Source: Symsagittifera roscoffensis (taxonomy: Eukaryota > Xenacoelomorpha > Acoela > Convolutidae). Taken from it: DNA of 64,000 nucleotides. The position numbers and the translations under genes are program-made. Below the pieces are notes generated by a model that worked only from the letters and a program-made list of their open reading frames with translations, was not told the origin of the DNA and made no database searches. Shown in pieces: positions 30,861 through 43,272 of the stretch (position 1 is the stretch's first letter; each line of letters opens with the position of its first letter). The DNA is taken from positions 48,798,381-48,862,380 of the forward strand of contig NC_087065.1 in NCBI RefSeq assembly GCF_963678635.1, in the 5' to 3' direction.

Positions 30861-32609
30861 ATGAGTCTAGACAAGTCAAGGATACCAAAACGAGGTAATA
30901 GCTCTAGGAAATTCATACCTGAAAAGCAAAGAAAAACGATGACCGATCCTTTTGTGGATTGGATCAAGCGATCCCGGTCCGACAAAGGGGAGACGGTTTC
31001 AGGCAGAATGGTTGAAACGAGAAGTCAGAAGACCTCAGAGGAGCGAAAAGAACTGTTAGAAGTGGAGGTCAATACGGACCATACCATGAACGACAACCAG
31101 GAAGAAAATGGACTGGAAGGGAGAGGCAGAAGGCTGGCGAGTGAATCTACTCCGGTAGAACAAGGCCATGATTTTGCCACTTCCACCGGGACATTGGATC
31201 GAGAGGAGATGTCGGAACTGTCCGACATCTCGACTGAAATAGCGGCAACGGGAAGATCTCCGACAGACAAGACTAAGACGGCAGGCGGGACTGGGAAACA
31301 AACAACGTCATCATCAATCTCAGAAAGAATGAAGAACACCTTCGGAAACATCTTTCCATTCAGCATGGGAGGAGGAGCAGGAAACGACGGTGAATCCCAG
31401 GAGGAAGAGGATGAAGAGGATCAAGGGGTCTTTGGATCTCAAGTCAGCCTCAATAGTTCGATCCAGGAGAATGAGGCACACGTCGGAAGAGAGACTGGAA
31501 CCATGGACAAATTTGGTGTAATGACAACGATAAGCAAAGAGGCAAACACACCGGGCCAGTCAAAAGACTTCGCGATTAGGACAAGTTCAGAGCCACAAAC
31601 TGGAGAGAGGAGAACCAGAGGGCTAGGCAACGCGTTAGCGGATCCTGAAATAGATAATGAAAAGACGTCGAAGCAGAGAGTCAAGGCCCGGATCTCGACC
31701 AGCACGAAGCTACCTGGGACCGACAGGGTTGCACCGCCACTAGTAGCGCCACTCGTGGATAACGGAGCAGCACTAGAAGAAGCCTTAAACAACATAGTGG
31801 ACAGTTTAGGAGAACAAAATGAACAGATGTCAAAAAGAATGAGTGAACTAGAAAGGGCAGTTCACATTGAAAGGGAAAGTCTGCGGGAAGAAATAAACCG
31901 CAATAGACAAGAAGTTGGCAGGAGCGAAAAACGCTTGAAAGAAAGAACGGACGAGCATATGGCGAAGAACTTGTCGCGAATGACAAGAGAGGCGGAACAG
32001 CGAGAGTTACGTTTAAGAGACGACATGGAGAAGTGAAGAATTCAGCAAGAGCAGTCTCTTGGGACTCTTGACACAAAGATAGACGCGATGATGGAGAGGC
32101 GAACTCAGGCTATCATGGATAGGTTGGACGGGCTACTAAGCAGCAAGAGTGGACCAAAAGAGGGAGAACCGAACTCGGGAGGTCCCAGCAGGGAGCCGAG
32201 GGTGAACTTCAATGAACATCAAAAGAGGAAGACGTATGGATCCACTAGAGGCAGGGGCAGTTCATCAGGCTATGCCACAAGGGGTAATGGAGCATGGGGC
32301 CCGAACAGTAGAGCAAGTTCAACGGGGAAAAGACAGACCTCTAACGAACGACCAACGCAAGGCACACATGCGACTGGGAGAAGTGATTCCGGCACCAGGG
32401 GGCATGCGAGCCCGAGGAGTCATGTGGGCCAAGCGGGAAACACTCACGGCGATTCGAATTGCAGGGATGCACCACATACAGAGCCTCAGACGAGGTGTGA
32501 GGACAATCAAGCGGGACACTCAAGGGATGCTACGGCAATGGCCACGGCATTTGAACCCCTAAACAGGTCTTTGGAGACATTCCTTACAAGGTTATCCAGA
32601 AAGCAGTGA
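30861..32609 (+). pseudogene. gag: gag N-terminal region, family B unit 2
   Basis: Starts MSLDKSRIPKR. Acidic N-terminus, coiled coil at about 305-400, then a Gly/Ser/Arg-rich stretch. A TGA at 32034-32036 replaces TTA of unit 3 and splits the frame. The frame ends at TGA 32607-32609, close to where the family A-like capsid region continues in the +1 frame. It corresponds to the first 415 or so residues of family A gag, but similarity is low in this part. Confidence 0.85.
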
Positions 32610-32610
32610 G

Positions 32611-33993
32611 AAGTCCAGAAGAGTCTTTAAGAAACCAAGATGCTACAAAGACGAATCCGATGGCTGTATTGATACCTGGATAGAGGTAATGCAGCTGCAT
32701 TTCGAGGAAGAGGACTTGTCGGAGAGACAGGAATGCAGTGCGCTCACCAGCAACTTGGAGGGGACAGCCCTGAACTGTGTCATGGCCAAGAAGTAATATC
32801 AACGTGACACTGCTGAGAAAATCTTCGAAATCTTGTTAAACCGTTTCGGATCTGGGGTGCAGGGGCACCAGGCGATGATGCGCTTCGAGAAACGGAGGCA
32901 ACGAGAAGATGAAACAATAGACAAGTTTCTCGATGATTTGGAAATGTTGAGAAGACGCAGCCAACCGGATGAGTCAAACCGAAGGATGAACCTGGCAGTA
33001 GCCTCAAAATTCATCGATGGTGTGAAAAATGATGATTTTCGTACGATGCTAGCAACGCATTACACACCACTATCAACTAATGCGCCAACACCGGAGGAGT
33101 TGAGGCTCAAATCAAAAAAGTATCTTTTGTTGAAACCTCCTTCGAGATCTGGATATTACAAGAACAATTATGGCAATTTTAACAACGGACCAGCAAACCA
33201 AGGGAACAATTGGTACAAACCGAGGGATGATATGGACAAGAGACGCTCTTGTGCTAATTGCAGTTCAACGGACCATCATGTGTCAGCATGCCCAGCTTAA
33301 AAACAAGGCATGAAAGCAATAGGCTTTAGCCTCGAGGACGAAGATGCGTCAGAATTGGACCATGAGGATTTCATAAGAGGAGTAATTGCGAAATTCGGCC
33401 CGAGGTGTTTCTTTTGCAACTTGGAAGGTCATTTTAAATCAGATTGTCCGCAATTCTGGGATGCAGTGGCAGACATCAAGCATCCAAGACATGAGGAAGC
33501 TTTGTCAGGAGTGAAAGCCAGCAAAGCTCGACTTTTGAGTGAAACGGAGGCACGCAGAAAGGATAAACCTCAAGAGCTGGCGGCAAAGAAAATGCAAGCG
33601 GTAACACAGGAGACACGTGAGCCGGAACCAGCAACTTCGGCTGATGACTTCAAGATCGATTATAAGGCAGCCGCAATGGATGCTCTAAATAGAGTACAAC
33701 AGGAATTGGTAACGAAAGAGATCGAACAAAAAGTGAAATTTGAACTGGAAAATGAGAAGCTTCAGGAGCAACTGAATACCTTCGAAGCAACGGAGTTCGA
33801 AGAAACGAAAGCACCAAGCAGTTTAAACATGAAACTTAAAGTGATCTCCGGTAAGAGGTTCGGCATGGTGCCGCAAGGAAACAAGATACAGTCGATAATC
33901 TCAGTGGCTGGACACCAGGTAATAAGAAATCTGAGCATTACGAGAGCCTATCTAAGGTTGGTAATGCCAAGTTCTTCACCACATTGGACTTAG
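32611..33993 (+). pseudogene. gag: gag capsid, zinc knuckles and gag-pol linker, unit 2
   Basis: In the +1 frame relative to the gag start. It contains the capsid-like block (DGCIDTWIEVMQLHFEEED, RFEKRRQREDETIDKFLDDL), zinc knuckle CANCSSTDHHVSAC, and a second intact knuckle CFFCNLEGHFKSDC. TAA at 32794-32796 (for Glu in family A) and TAA at 33298-33300 (for Tyr) interrupt it; both are also in unit 3. The second knuckle runs straight into the pol linker, so Gag-Pol was probably one continuous frame in the ancestor. The frame ends at the deletion junction near 33945. Confidence 0.85.
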
Positions 33994-35129
33994 GTTCTGC
34001 CTTCTGGCAGGTCCCTCTGCGAAAGAAGGACAGAGAGAAAACCGGATTCGCGTGCGAATTGGGATTGTACCAGTGGAAGAGAATGCCCTTCGGCTTGTGC
34101 AATGCAACGGCCACTTTTCAAAGACTGATGGCTCAGGCTTTGACGAGAGTGACCAAGAAGAACGGGAATCTCGTGATGTGTTACGTGGATGACGTAGTCA
34201 TAGCGACACCGACCCTGGAAGACCACATTGATAGGCTCGATGAGGTCTTTGGATGCATGAAAAGAGCAGGATTGAAGTGCAAACCATCGAAATGTGAAAT
34301 CCTTAGGGATTCGATTAAGTACCTGGGAAGATTGGTGGATAGGCATGGTGTGAGGCCGGACCCGGAAGCGGTGGAAGCAGTATTGACATGGAAGGCCCCC
34401 AGAACGGACACACAGCTCCTGAGCTTCCTAGGGTTTGCCAATTACTACCGAGAATTCATAAAAGGATATGCGGACAAGGTGTATCCGATGCAGAAGCTGA
34501 TGCGCAACAAAGGGAAAAAGTTCGAATGGAACGACGAGGCACAGGTTGCTTTCGAGAACATAAAGCGGGAACTGTGCGAAGCGCCAGTGCTGGGCATGCC
34601 TACAGAAAAGGGCATGTATGTTCTCGACACAGACGCATCGGTGGTGGCCATCTCAGGAATCTTGCATCAAGAGCAAGAATGGAACGGAAGAACAGTTCTC
34701 CGTCCCATTGCATACGGCAGCAAGGTCTTGAGTGACACAGAGATGAAATATGGCGCACCAAAGGTAGAAATGTTTGCAGTAGTCACCTTCGTGGAAAAGT
34801 ACCGTGCATACTTGGGGAGCGCTCCCTTCAAGTTACGCGTGGACAACAGAGCGTTATCCTGGTTGAAAACCTATTCGATGGATCAGAGTTATATTGGTAG
34901 ATGGATAGTAAGATTGGATGGCTACCATATGATAATCGAACATAGGATGCGTGATAAACACCAGAATGCTGACAGCCTCAGCAAGAAAACTGAGTTCTAT
35001 GAAAGATTGGAGCAGAAGCAGGCCAATCAGGCGGAAATAAAGGAGGGATTCTCGTTTCTGGACAAAGAAACTTATGAAGCGCTTCCCTTAACGAGATGGT
35101 TGGATAAGTCTGGACTGAGTTACCTGTAG
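33984..35129 (+). pseudogene. pol: pol fragment: RT palm to RNase H, unit 2
   Basis: 381 codons from LDLGSAFWQVPL through the YVDD-containing palm and the RNase H (LDTDAS), very close to family A. The protease and the RT fingers, about 540 residues in family A, are missing: sequence equivalent to RNLS is joined directly to ESLSKVGNAKFF with a change of frame. It cannot make an active enzyme by itself. The frame ends shortly after TRWLDKSG, where a further frameshift occurs. Confidence 0.92.
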
Positions 35130-37237
35130 AAAAAGCAGCCGAGATAAAGATCCTATCCAAGGGGGACCCGGTCCCCTTGGATCTGTTGCTGCGCTCGAAC
35201 CTGGTCCAGCAAGAACTCTCCCGCATGAACATAAACAGCCTCTCATTATTGGATAAGACAGTGCAAGTCACACCGCAAGTGATGCGGATGCTGGGTGGAT
35301 TGTTAGAAAGAGAAGTGAACAGAGATGACCCCGAGTGGACAGCAGCAATGGCATCGCTAACAATCAGTGAGAAAGTGAAGATCATGCCGTCCAGACGACA
35401 GCACGAAGAAGACGAGAGGGATTGTAGGACAATAGTTCAGCAACTAGTATCCTCAATATCCCAAGAGATTTTAACCAGTACTTCTTACGGACAGAAAGAA
35501 CAGGGGAGCAGCAAGCGAAAGAAAACCGTCACCTTTGTGGACCAGGATAAAGAGGGTGAAGTGGTAGAACAAAACCTGCTGCAAGACTATTTGTCCGGGG
35601 AGACGGATGATGAGAAGAACCAGCGATCACAAGATCAACACCCGGGACAAGAAAATTTGTCCGGGGAGTCTGAGATAGACGAGAAAATTCTTGATGAGAA
35701 ACAGGACCTAGAGAACAAGGTTTTGTCCGGGGAGTTCAGATGGATGCGAAGAAAGCACAGACATGATCTGGAAGAGCGTGCAGTCTCCAGCACAACCTCT
35801 TCGACAGATGATAATTCAGGAAGCTCAGGAATGGAGACCTATTCAGACAGGAATTCGAGCTCGGGATCAAAACTGTCAGAACTAGCGATACACACGCTAC
35901 TAGTGGAAACTCGGGCAAGGGACCTGGACAGAGAGATGTACCAGGATTCTGACAGCGATCGCTACCTTATAACAAGCGAAAGAGTCTTTGACAACGCAGC
36001 GGATGACTTGGAGACAATAGCGGTATCGAAACGCTCGATAAGCCTGTTGCCGCAGAAAGAGGTAGTCAGGACTGATCTTCTGCCGTTTGAACAAGAAACA
36101 CAACCGTTGGCGAAGATTTGGTGCGTTAAGATGGAAGAAGACACACATCAGCCCAACGAGCTGAATAGTCAGATGAGGGTCATGAAGACATACTTGAAGG
36201 CGAGATACAGACTCTCGGACCTTCTAAGGGCGCAGAGAAATGATCGCATGACAAGCAACCTGAAAAAGTGGATCGAGAATGGTTCTCCGGATAAAGGGGA
36301 CCTCGAGGAAGATAGTTATCGCATCCTGAGACAATACTTCATGCAGAAGGAAGGGAGGTTATATTTGAACAAGGACGGGCTTGTGGCTTGCAAAAGAAGG
36401 GAGGAAGACACAGTCCTATACAAGTATAACGCGATAGTGTTACCGCAACTCTATCAGACAGAACTATTATTCAGGTCACATGATCAAATGGGCCATCAGG
36501 GGATCGACAAAGTATATCAGAGGATCCTGAAGCGCTTTGAGTGGCCTGGGATGAAAAAGGCATGCGAGAAATGGGTAACAGCATGTCTGTCATGCCAACA
36601 GGTCAAGGATCCAAGGAAGATGCGATTTCCTTTACAATCGATCGAGTCGTCTGAATTCAACGATGTGGTGCAAATAGATCACCAAAAGATATGCATGACA
36701 GACAATGGTTACAATCAGGTGCTGGTCATGATAGATCATTTTACGAAGTATGCAGAGGCCGTGCCCTGCATAACAGCCTCGGCGGAAGAGACATGCGACC
36801 ACCTGATCAATACGTGGATAGCAAGACATGGTTGTCTGATGACATTTCAATCGGATAATGGAACAGCTTTCGTAGGAGAGCTTACGAAAGAGCTTATGAG
36901 ACGCTCACAGGTCGCTCAGGATCACTCCACGACATACCACCCTCAGACGAATGGCTTAGTGGAAAGACAGAATAGGATGTTAGTGTCGATGCTAAGAGTA
37001 TATTGTTCCAGGTACATGACCGATTGGGACAGATACCTTCCACAGGTGATGGGAGCATATAACAGCACGCAACACTCCACCACTGGAGTCAGTCCACACA
37101 TGATGCTAACTGGACACGAAAAGTCTTTACCCTTAACCTTCTTCTACCCAGAATATGAGGGAAAGAAAACGTCCCCACAGGTCTACGTGAGGGATGTGAT
37201 CAGACGCCAACAGGAGTTGAACGATTTGTGTAGATGA
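35130..37237 (+). pseudogene. pol: pol fragment: linker and integrase, unit 2
   Basis: In another frame (open from about 35115), with an acidic linker holding three LSGE repeats (near 35591, 35657, 35723). The integrase follows, with zinc region SHDQMGHQG and CLSCQQ, and the D, D, E residues in QIDHQK, QSDNGT and GLVERQN. It stops at TGA 37235-37237, where family A has arginine (a CGA to TGA type change). The catalytic core is complete, but it is cut off from the GPF domain. Confidence 0.9.
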
Positions 37238-38833
37238 AACACTCAGCAGGCACAGGCAAGGCAGAGGAAAAAATTCGACAAGAAAGCAGCTGGTGCAAAG
37301 GTTTACCCGGTGGGAGACTACGTATGGGTATTTCAGAACGTTATACCACCGAAAGGGACAAAGAAGCTCCTAAAAAAGTGGAGGGGACCCTTCATGATTA
37401 CAGAGGTGCACCAGGAAGGACGCTTTTATAGACTGAGTACTGGCCGAGCCGCCCACTATGAGAACATCAAGCCACACAATCCATCGACAGAAGACTGGTG
37501 TATACCTGCAGACATGGAAGAAGGGGATTATCTAATGATGAATCCTGCTTGTGAGGTCAATGAAATAGGCACCAGGGAGAAGAACGATGGAAACGAAGTC
37601 GTAGAGGAAAGTACGGATACACCGTTGGATCTGGATCCAAACGAGCAGATCGAAGCGGACGATGAAACCTTACCCTACGCAGAGGAAGATTGGCAGGATC
37701 CCGAGCAGATAGAGGTTCCCAAGAACTTGGAACCGGATCTTCCGTTCACCATACAGACTCGTCAGAAGGACGGGATGAGATCAAGAAAGAAATACAATCC
37801 TTACGGTGACGACTTTGTAGTGGATTGGATAGATCTAAAGAAGATAGTGGAGGAAGTAGTGGGTCTAGAGGAAATAACTGTGTCACAAGACATTGACATA
37901 GTCGATGATCACGACGATTAGTGGGTTGACGACTGGTCGAAACCCGAGGTAGAATTCGACGACGAGCAACAGCAGTCATATGAACAAGACTTGACGAACC
38001 TGCGTGTCTTAGAGTGGCTGAATGAAACGACCTCGGATCCAGAGGAGACCAGCGTCACGATTCAAGACGTAGATTGTGAAAGCATGAAATACATCAAGAC
38101 CGAACGAGATGATCCTTCCTGGGCTGCCCAGGAAGGACGACTACTCATTCCAGCTTCTAACCTTGACTTGATACCCGGTATGCGATCGACGGGGACGTCG
38201 ATGGATATTTTTGTCCGGGGAGTGGGGGTAGGACTTACCCACACTGAAAACTTGATAATAAAAAAATTAAGAATAGCAAGAGAAACAGGAGACTTAAAAG
38301 CAGAAACAGGCGAAGAACCTAAGGAACCTGACATAGGCAGGGTAGTTGAGTCATAATTTAACTTACCAAATGAATATTCAAGTAACATAATACTAACAGA
38401 CAGTGATTTCATACTCACAAATAGAACATGTGCGATAGCAATCACAGCAGACATGAGTTTTAGGACAGCGTTAGCGGCAGATTTTAAGAGAGAATACAAA
38501 AACGTGGAGTTCCTTTGGAAGCAAAGACCAGGGATAGGGGGCGTAGCTGCCTTACATCCGGCGGCGTCGCAGATACCGAGAAAAAACTTATGCTTCTTGG
38601 TAACGAGGGCGACGGAGAAGCAGCACGGGGACCCAGAGAACCTAGTCTTGTCCTTGACGAGGCTGAGGGACTTCCTTGTCGAAATGGACGTGAAGGAACT
38701 CTCGCTTCCAGTGTACAATCCAAACAGAGGAAGACTGCATCCTCGGGAATTGTACGCGCTTGTACACGTGATGTTCTCTGATACGAATATACAAGTATAC
38801 CTACATAAGAAATATTACTTAAGTATAGGCTGA
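37238..38833 (+). pseudogene. pol: pol tail: GPF domain and macro-like domain, unit 2
   Basis: In frame with the integrase fragment. The GPF region (KKWRGPFMITEVHQEGRFY) is followed by an acidic tail, the 77-base conserved element at 38186-38262, and the macro-like domain at 38357-38833 (ITADMSFRTALAADFKREY, then LPVYNPNRGRLHPRELYAL). In-frame stops are TAG 37919-37921 and TAA 38354-38356, both located between domains. The macro-like part is as well conserved with family A as the enzymes, showing it was under selection. Confidence 0.85.
38186..38262 (+). promoter_or_regulatory. Ultraconserved 77-base cis element (family B, unit 2)
   Basis: The counterpart of 13584-13660, with five differences. 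It carries the same stem, purine tract TCCGGGGAG (38214-38222) and GGGTA/TACCC hairpin. The unit 3 copy is at 55347-55423. Confidence 0.6.
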
Positions 38834-39230
38834 GTGATGTGCTAGAGGGTGTTAGGCCAAAGACTAAGTTGTATGTAATGTGTGATATGTGTGATTTGTT
38901 ATGTTATGTTATGTGTTAGGTTATTAAGATCATGGGTAAGTAGGGGTTAGTGACCATTAACAACTAAATGACGATCTTGGGAATAGATCCAAAGTTTGGA
39001 CTGTCCAATCTTAGGTCGAATTCCAAAATTTTAGAAATCAATTGATTTTAATAAATTTTAGGATAAATATCTTTTTATCTGAACTGTTTAAAGCAAATTT
39101 TAACGATATATGTTAAGGTGAAACAGACAAGTGTGATATTTGTGACTTCTTTTCTAGATCCTGATTGATCATTTAATAACTCACTTGAGTCAAATATCGA
39201 ATCGAATCAAATCAAACTTGAAAGAATAGA
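38834..39230 (+). other. pol-ORF2 intergenic region, unit 2
   Basis: 397 bases without a gene. TATG/TGTTA-rich simple sequence lies near 38875-38925. A splice-acceptor-like GACTTCTTTTCTAG/ATC ends at 39157, 73 bases before the ORF2 ATG, matching the family A arrangement. Confidence 0.7.
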
Positions 39231-40490
39231 ATGGACAGCTTCAACTTGGATGAATTGATGGACCTGGCAGAGGCATATGTAGGACCGATGATAGATGCGA
39301 TCTATCGTCGGCTGATCGATCGAGACTTCGCTCTGGAGGACCCAGAGGTAGTCATGTTGCTGACCGCCCTGATCAACATCTTGGGGCACGACAACCGTGG
39401 GGACCGCCCCACGGAAGTCCTGTTGATGGCAGCATATGCAGAAAGAGGAGTAATAGACCGCCCGAACATGAGAGTGATGAGGTGGAGAAACGGGGCTCTC
39501 TCAGGGAGTGACTTGGCGAATGAGCCTGGATTGGGAAGTTCTAGGACTTACCAACCAGGTGAGATGCCAATGCCCTCCAAGCCCAAACCTGGGCTTACGA
39601 GAATGCATCGGGAGATGAACAGCGAGGCGACCTCGTCTGGTTCACCACTGAGAGCAGCTGTGCTACCAAAAAGGGCGAAAGTAGCACAGAAGGTTCAGAT
39701 GAACCAAACCATGCAAGATCTGGATGAGATGAACGATGAGCTGAAAAGTACAAAGAAGGAGCTGGACGAGATGACCAGAAGCATGCTCCAGATGGAAGAA
39801 GATCGGGACATGTGGAGAAAGTTGTTTGAAGACTGCAACAAAAAGCAGGGTCAAGAGATTGAGCGCTTAAGGCAGGAATACAAAGAGCGATCGGAGCAGG
39901 TGGCGTTGACAACGGCCGTGGAGAAAGTGATACCTGCAAGGGATATTCCTCGTGGGCAGTCCCCGATGGAGCTCTTGACGCCTCGAGAAATGAGTCAAAC
40001 AACGGAGACACGGCTCCCAGTAGAGACCAATCGAGTAACAATCCCGGATCCTAGCGACACCTTGGGTGATCCCGTCGTAGAACAGACAGTGAGGAAACTG
40101 ATAGAGACAGCTGGAAGACTGGTCGCTAACAAGAATGCGCCAGGTTCCGGGGTGACTGCACCCTATGGAACGATTGACGATACGGGCAGAATATGACTCT
40201 CCCAGATCGTGATCAGACAAGGGATAAGTAACGTGACACCATTCATGGGGAGCTCGAGAATCCCAGAGAGGAAAGTTTGGAAGATGCCAGCGAAGAAAGT
40301 GTCTCGCATAATAGACGTGCAGAAGAATAATCAATTGAAATATAATTTCACGGGAGTTCCGGAGACAGATCCGATGGCCTGCTTCAATCGAGCTACCTGG
40401 AGCCCGGCTGTAAACCTGCAGCAACCACCACTCGGGACATTTCATCTGATACTGGGAGACAGCTTGGTCAGTTTGGAGGCGCGACGATAG
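39231..40490 (+). pseudogene. ORF2 N-terminal part, family B unit 2
   Basis: Starts MDSFNLDELMD, with a helical N-terminal domain like family A (PTEVLLMAAYAERGV), then a coiled coil at about residues 160-225. TGA at 40194-40196 interrupts the frame. The same frame then runs to TAG near 40490 and reaches the SGNH block I (LILGDSLVS), where a deletion of about 2.3 kb relative to family A removes the rest of both SGNH domains. Confidence 0.8.
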
Positions 40491-40497
40491 CCCAATT

Positions 40498-41121
40498 ATG
40501 TCGATAGTGGAACTAATAGCCTTGTTCGTGACATTCGGAGCAGAGAGTTTCGGGAAAGGACCGGCGATACTGCTCACCGATGGAATACAGAACCTGCGGC
40601 TAGACGGACTTCTGACATTGATTGCAATTACCCACGGAAACTTGAGAGGACTGATGGAACTGGCACGTTGTCCAGAGCAGAGGAAAGAGAGAGTGAGGAA
40701 CTTGGATATGAAGAAATCCACGGACTCGTGGAACAAGATAAGAGACCTGAGACACACTCTTATCCAGTATCTCTTACAACAAAATCGCTTTGGAACGGGA
40801 GAAGACGAGACGATTGAAAGAGAGGAGGATGTTAGACGACATGTTGGAGGCATGCCGCTGTTAACTGATCTGAGTTTGGCTATGAGAACCGATCCCTTGG
40901 CGCTGATCAGAGGAGTCACGGAGTTCGTGACAGTGATCTATGGACCAGCAGTCACGTTTGCGTTCCCTGACGTTAAAGTGGAAGCATATAGGAGGTCGGT
41001 GCTGCACCTCAACCTCATATCGGCAGTGGACGGTAGTACACTGAACTGGTGTGAGCAGCACACATTACGGGAGCTCATGAGTGAAGATCTGTTATTTGCG
41101 AAAACACGGAGCCAGAGATGA
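40498..41121 (+). pseudogene. ORF2 middle part, unit 2
   Basis: 207 codons in a new frame after the SGNH deletion, aligned with family A 18352-19092 (GGMPLLTDLSLAMRTDP, IYGPAVTFAFPD). It overlaps the next fragment by four bases (ATGA) in a different frame. No known domain. Confidence 0.78.
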
Positions 41122-41669
41122 CAGTCATCAATTTTGACGATCACTTCCGTGATCGCATGGGAGAAGTAGAAAGGGGACACATCGAGGTGTTTCCAAAGCT
41201 TTGGAATCTGAGACCCTATGATAAAACGAATGGTGAATTAACCAGAGTGCCTCGTCTCACTGCAGCATATCACAAAGTGAGAGAAGAGACGAAAGACTGG
41301 GGCGATTACAAGAAGCTGCCGGAGGAAATCCCTGAATTCCCTCTGATAAGAAGGATGTTGCTCGGAGCAGTCTCCGTGGTACAAACTCCTAGGTTGAGAG
41401 CATTCGAAACCAATGAAAGGAGAGTAGGGAATTTCGTGGGAACGATGGATGCATACTTTGTAGGGAGAAATGCCGCCGTGTTACAATACACACGATTTGC
41501 ATACACGGATCAAGCGACGAGAAGGCGAATAAGCAACGCCGTTACTCCCAAGCCTGGAAGATTTGATGAGGAATGGAAGGGATTAGGCTTAGCTTCAATG
41601 AGGATGAGAGGCAGGACCGAATTGCCTGAAGCCTCATTAATCCTGACTAGTGTAAAACGGAGAAGATAA
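41118..41669 (+). pseudogene. ORF2 middle part 2, unit 2
   Basis: 183 codons, frame changed by -1. Contains VFPKLWNLRP and PEFPLIRRMLLGA, equivalent to family A around 19050-19220. The homologous acidic stretch of family A is absent or shortened. Confidence 0.75.
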
Positions 41670-41670
41670 A

Positions 41671-43272
41671 GTGGAATTGCCTGGCTGGGGACCAGAAGAC
41701 TGGGTCAAACCTGGTAGCTGTCTGGCGGAAGTCTATGGACTGGAGGGCCACGTTTGTGGAGGTCTAGACTGTGTGAAGACCCTGGAGAAACAACACAAGC
41801 AATTGACGGTATTGTTTGGAAACGTAGTGATGAATGCTAGAACAAAAACGGAAATGATAGCAGATTGCCATGGAGGAACCGAGGTGAATCTAGTGACCGC
41901 ACTAGGATTCTAAAGCATGTTTGGTTCATTAGAGTCACTATTGAATCTGGAACAGAAACATGAGATGGTCAGAGCCATCAGCGTAGAAGTATTCCCAGGA
42001 GTTCTGCAGACTGAGCAGAAACACATAGGAAAATGGAGGGAAGCAATCGAGACAGAAATGAACATCAGACATAGCGAGACTTAATGTAGACCATCAGGAG
42101 CACGATATTTGTTGGGTTCAACGTTGGCTCCAATGTGCAAGAGCAGATACCCTGTACATTTCGTAGCTGTGGACGTGAAGAGTACAAGAACGATCGTGGA
42201 TCAAGCCTTCTCAGTGCCGAAAAGTGTGAGACTGGCGAGAATGTCCGAGAAGTCATACGAATTGCTATGTAAGATGTTCTCAGCAGTTCCAGAGAGAACC
42301 AAAGAAGAGTTGGAGTCAATATTAGGAAAGAAGTTCATGGGATATGTGAGCGGGAACTTCAGTGACTTCGAGAGACAGAAACAGAGAGGATCAACTGGCA
42401 CAGATTACAATGCGGTAGATGAGAATGATGAGGTCCACCGAGTGATGATGGAAGTGGAACAATTACTGGAAGCTTCGGGAAAACGTAATTGGAGGAGCAT
42501 CATGTTGACGCATGACGAGTTTCCTTGCCACTGCTTGCTGCAGACCTGGTGGTATCCCAAGCGTAGTAATCTGATGTTGATCTGGGACTCTGGAGAGCTG
42601 CTCTCCATGGGTTTACCAGATTCATCACAGCCCGTAACAATAGTGATAAGGGGAGTTATGATGGCGATACGATGGCTGGAAGCTCATGAGAGAGAAAATA
42701 ACAGACAGGAGGCACCAACGAGAGAACAGTTGCGGAAGTTAGATTGTCTAAAAGATTTAAATCTTTTTGAGACAATGTGCAAAGTTCTAAGCATTCCGAT
42801 CGAAGTGAAGAAGATATGGGCAAGAAAACGATTGATGCCATGGTTCAGAGCTAACATGACTGCATGGTTGTACGAGTATGCGAAAAAGCATATGTCGAAG
42901 CATGGCAGAGTGTACAGTGAATATCAGCTGGACATTGGAGCAGGAGCTTTCAAGCGAGCTCTCTTGACTCATCGGAATGCAGTGACCACCGCTGTGAAAA
43001 GAATTTCCAGGACGAGTGAACGTAGTGGAAAGGAGAAAGCAGAGATGCTGAAAGAAGATTTGGAGAGAAACGTGACGTTGTGTCTCCACAACAGCTTCTG
43101 CAGGAACAGAGAATCTAACGTGGATCCCCTACCTTGCTGCAAACAGAGGGTAAAAGCGCAGAAGTGTTGGAGGACGGCTTCCAGCAGCGTCAGGATAGCT
43201 AACGACGTGTTACAAGATACGGAGACTGAGAGTGCAGAGTCAGTATCACAGGAGGAAGAAATGGAGCATTGA
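41671..43272 (+). pseudogene. ORF2 C-terminal part, unit 2
   Basis: One frame interrupted by TAA 41911-41913 and TAA 42082-42084. The last 387 codons are open and align end to end with family A 20312-21811 (DQAFSVPKSVRLARMS, FPCHCLLQTWWYP, PWFRANMTAWLYEY, LTHRNAVTT). It is well conserved but not recognisable as a known domain. Confidence 0.8.

Noticed and set aside
40000-40919. 350-codon antisense ORF over ORF2 (39867-40919), repeated in unit 3
   Set aside because: It is a shadow of the GC-rich coding strand; the sense frames align with family A proteins whereas this one does not.
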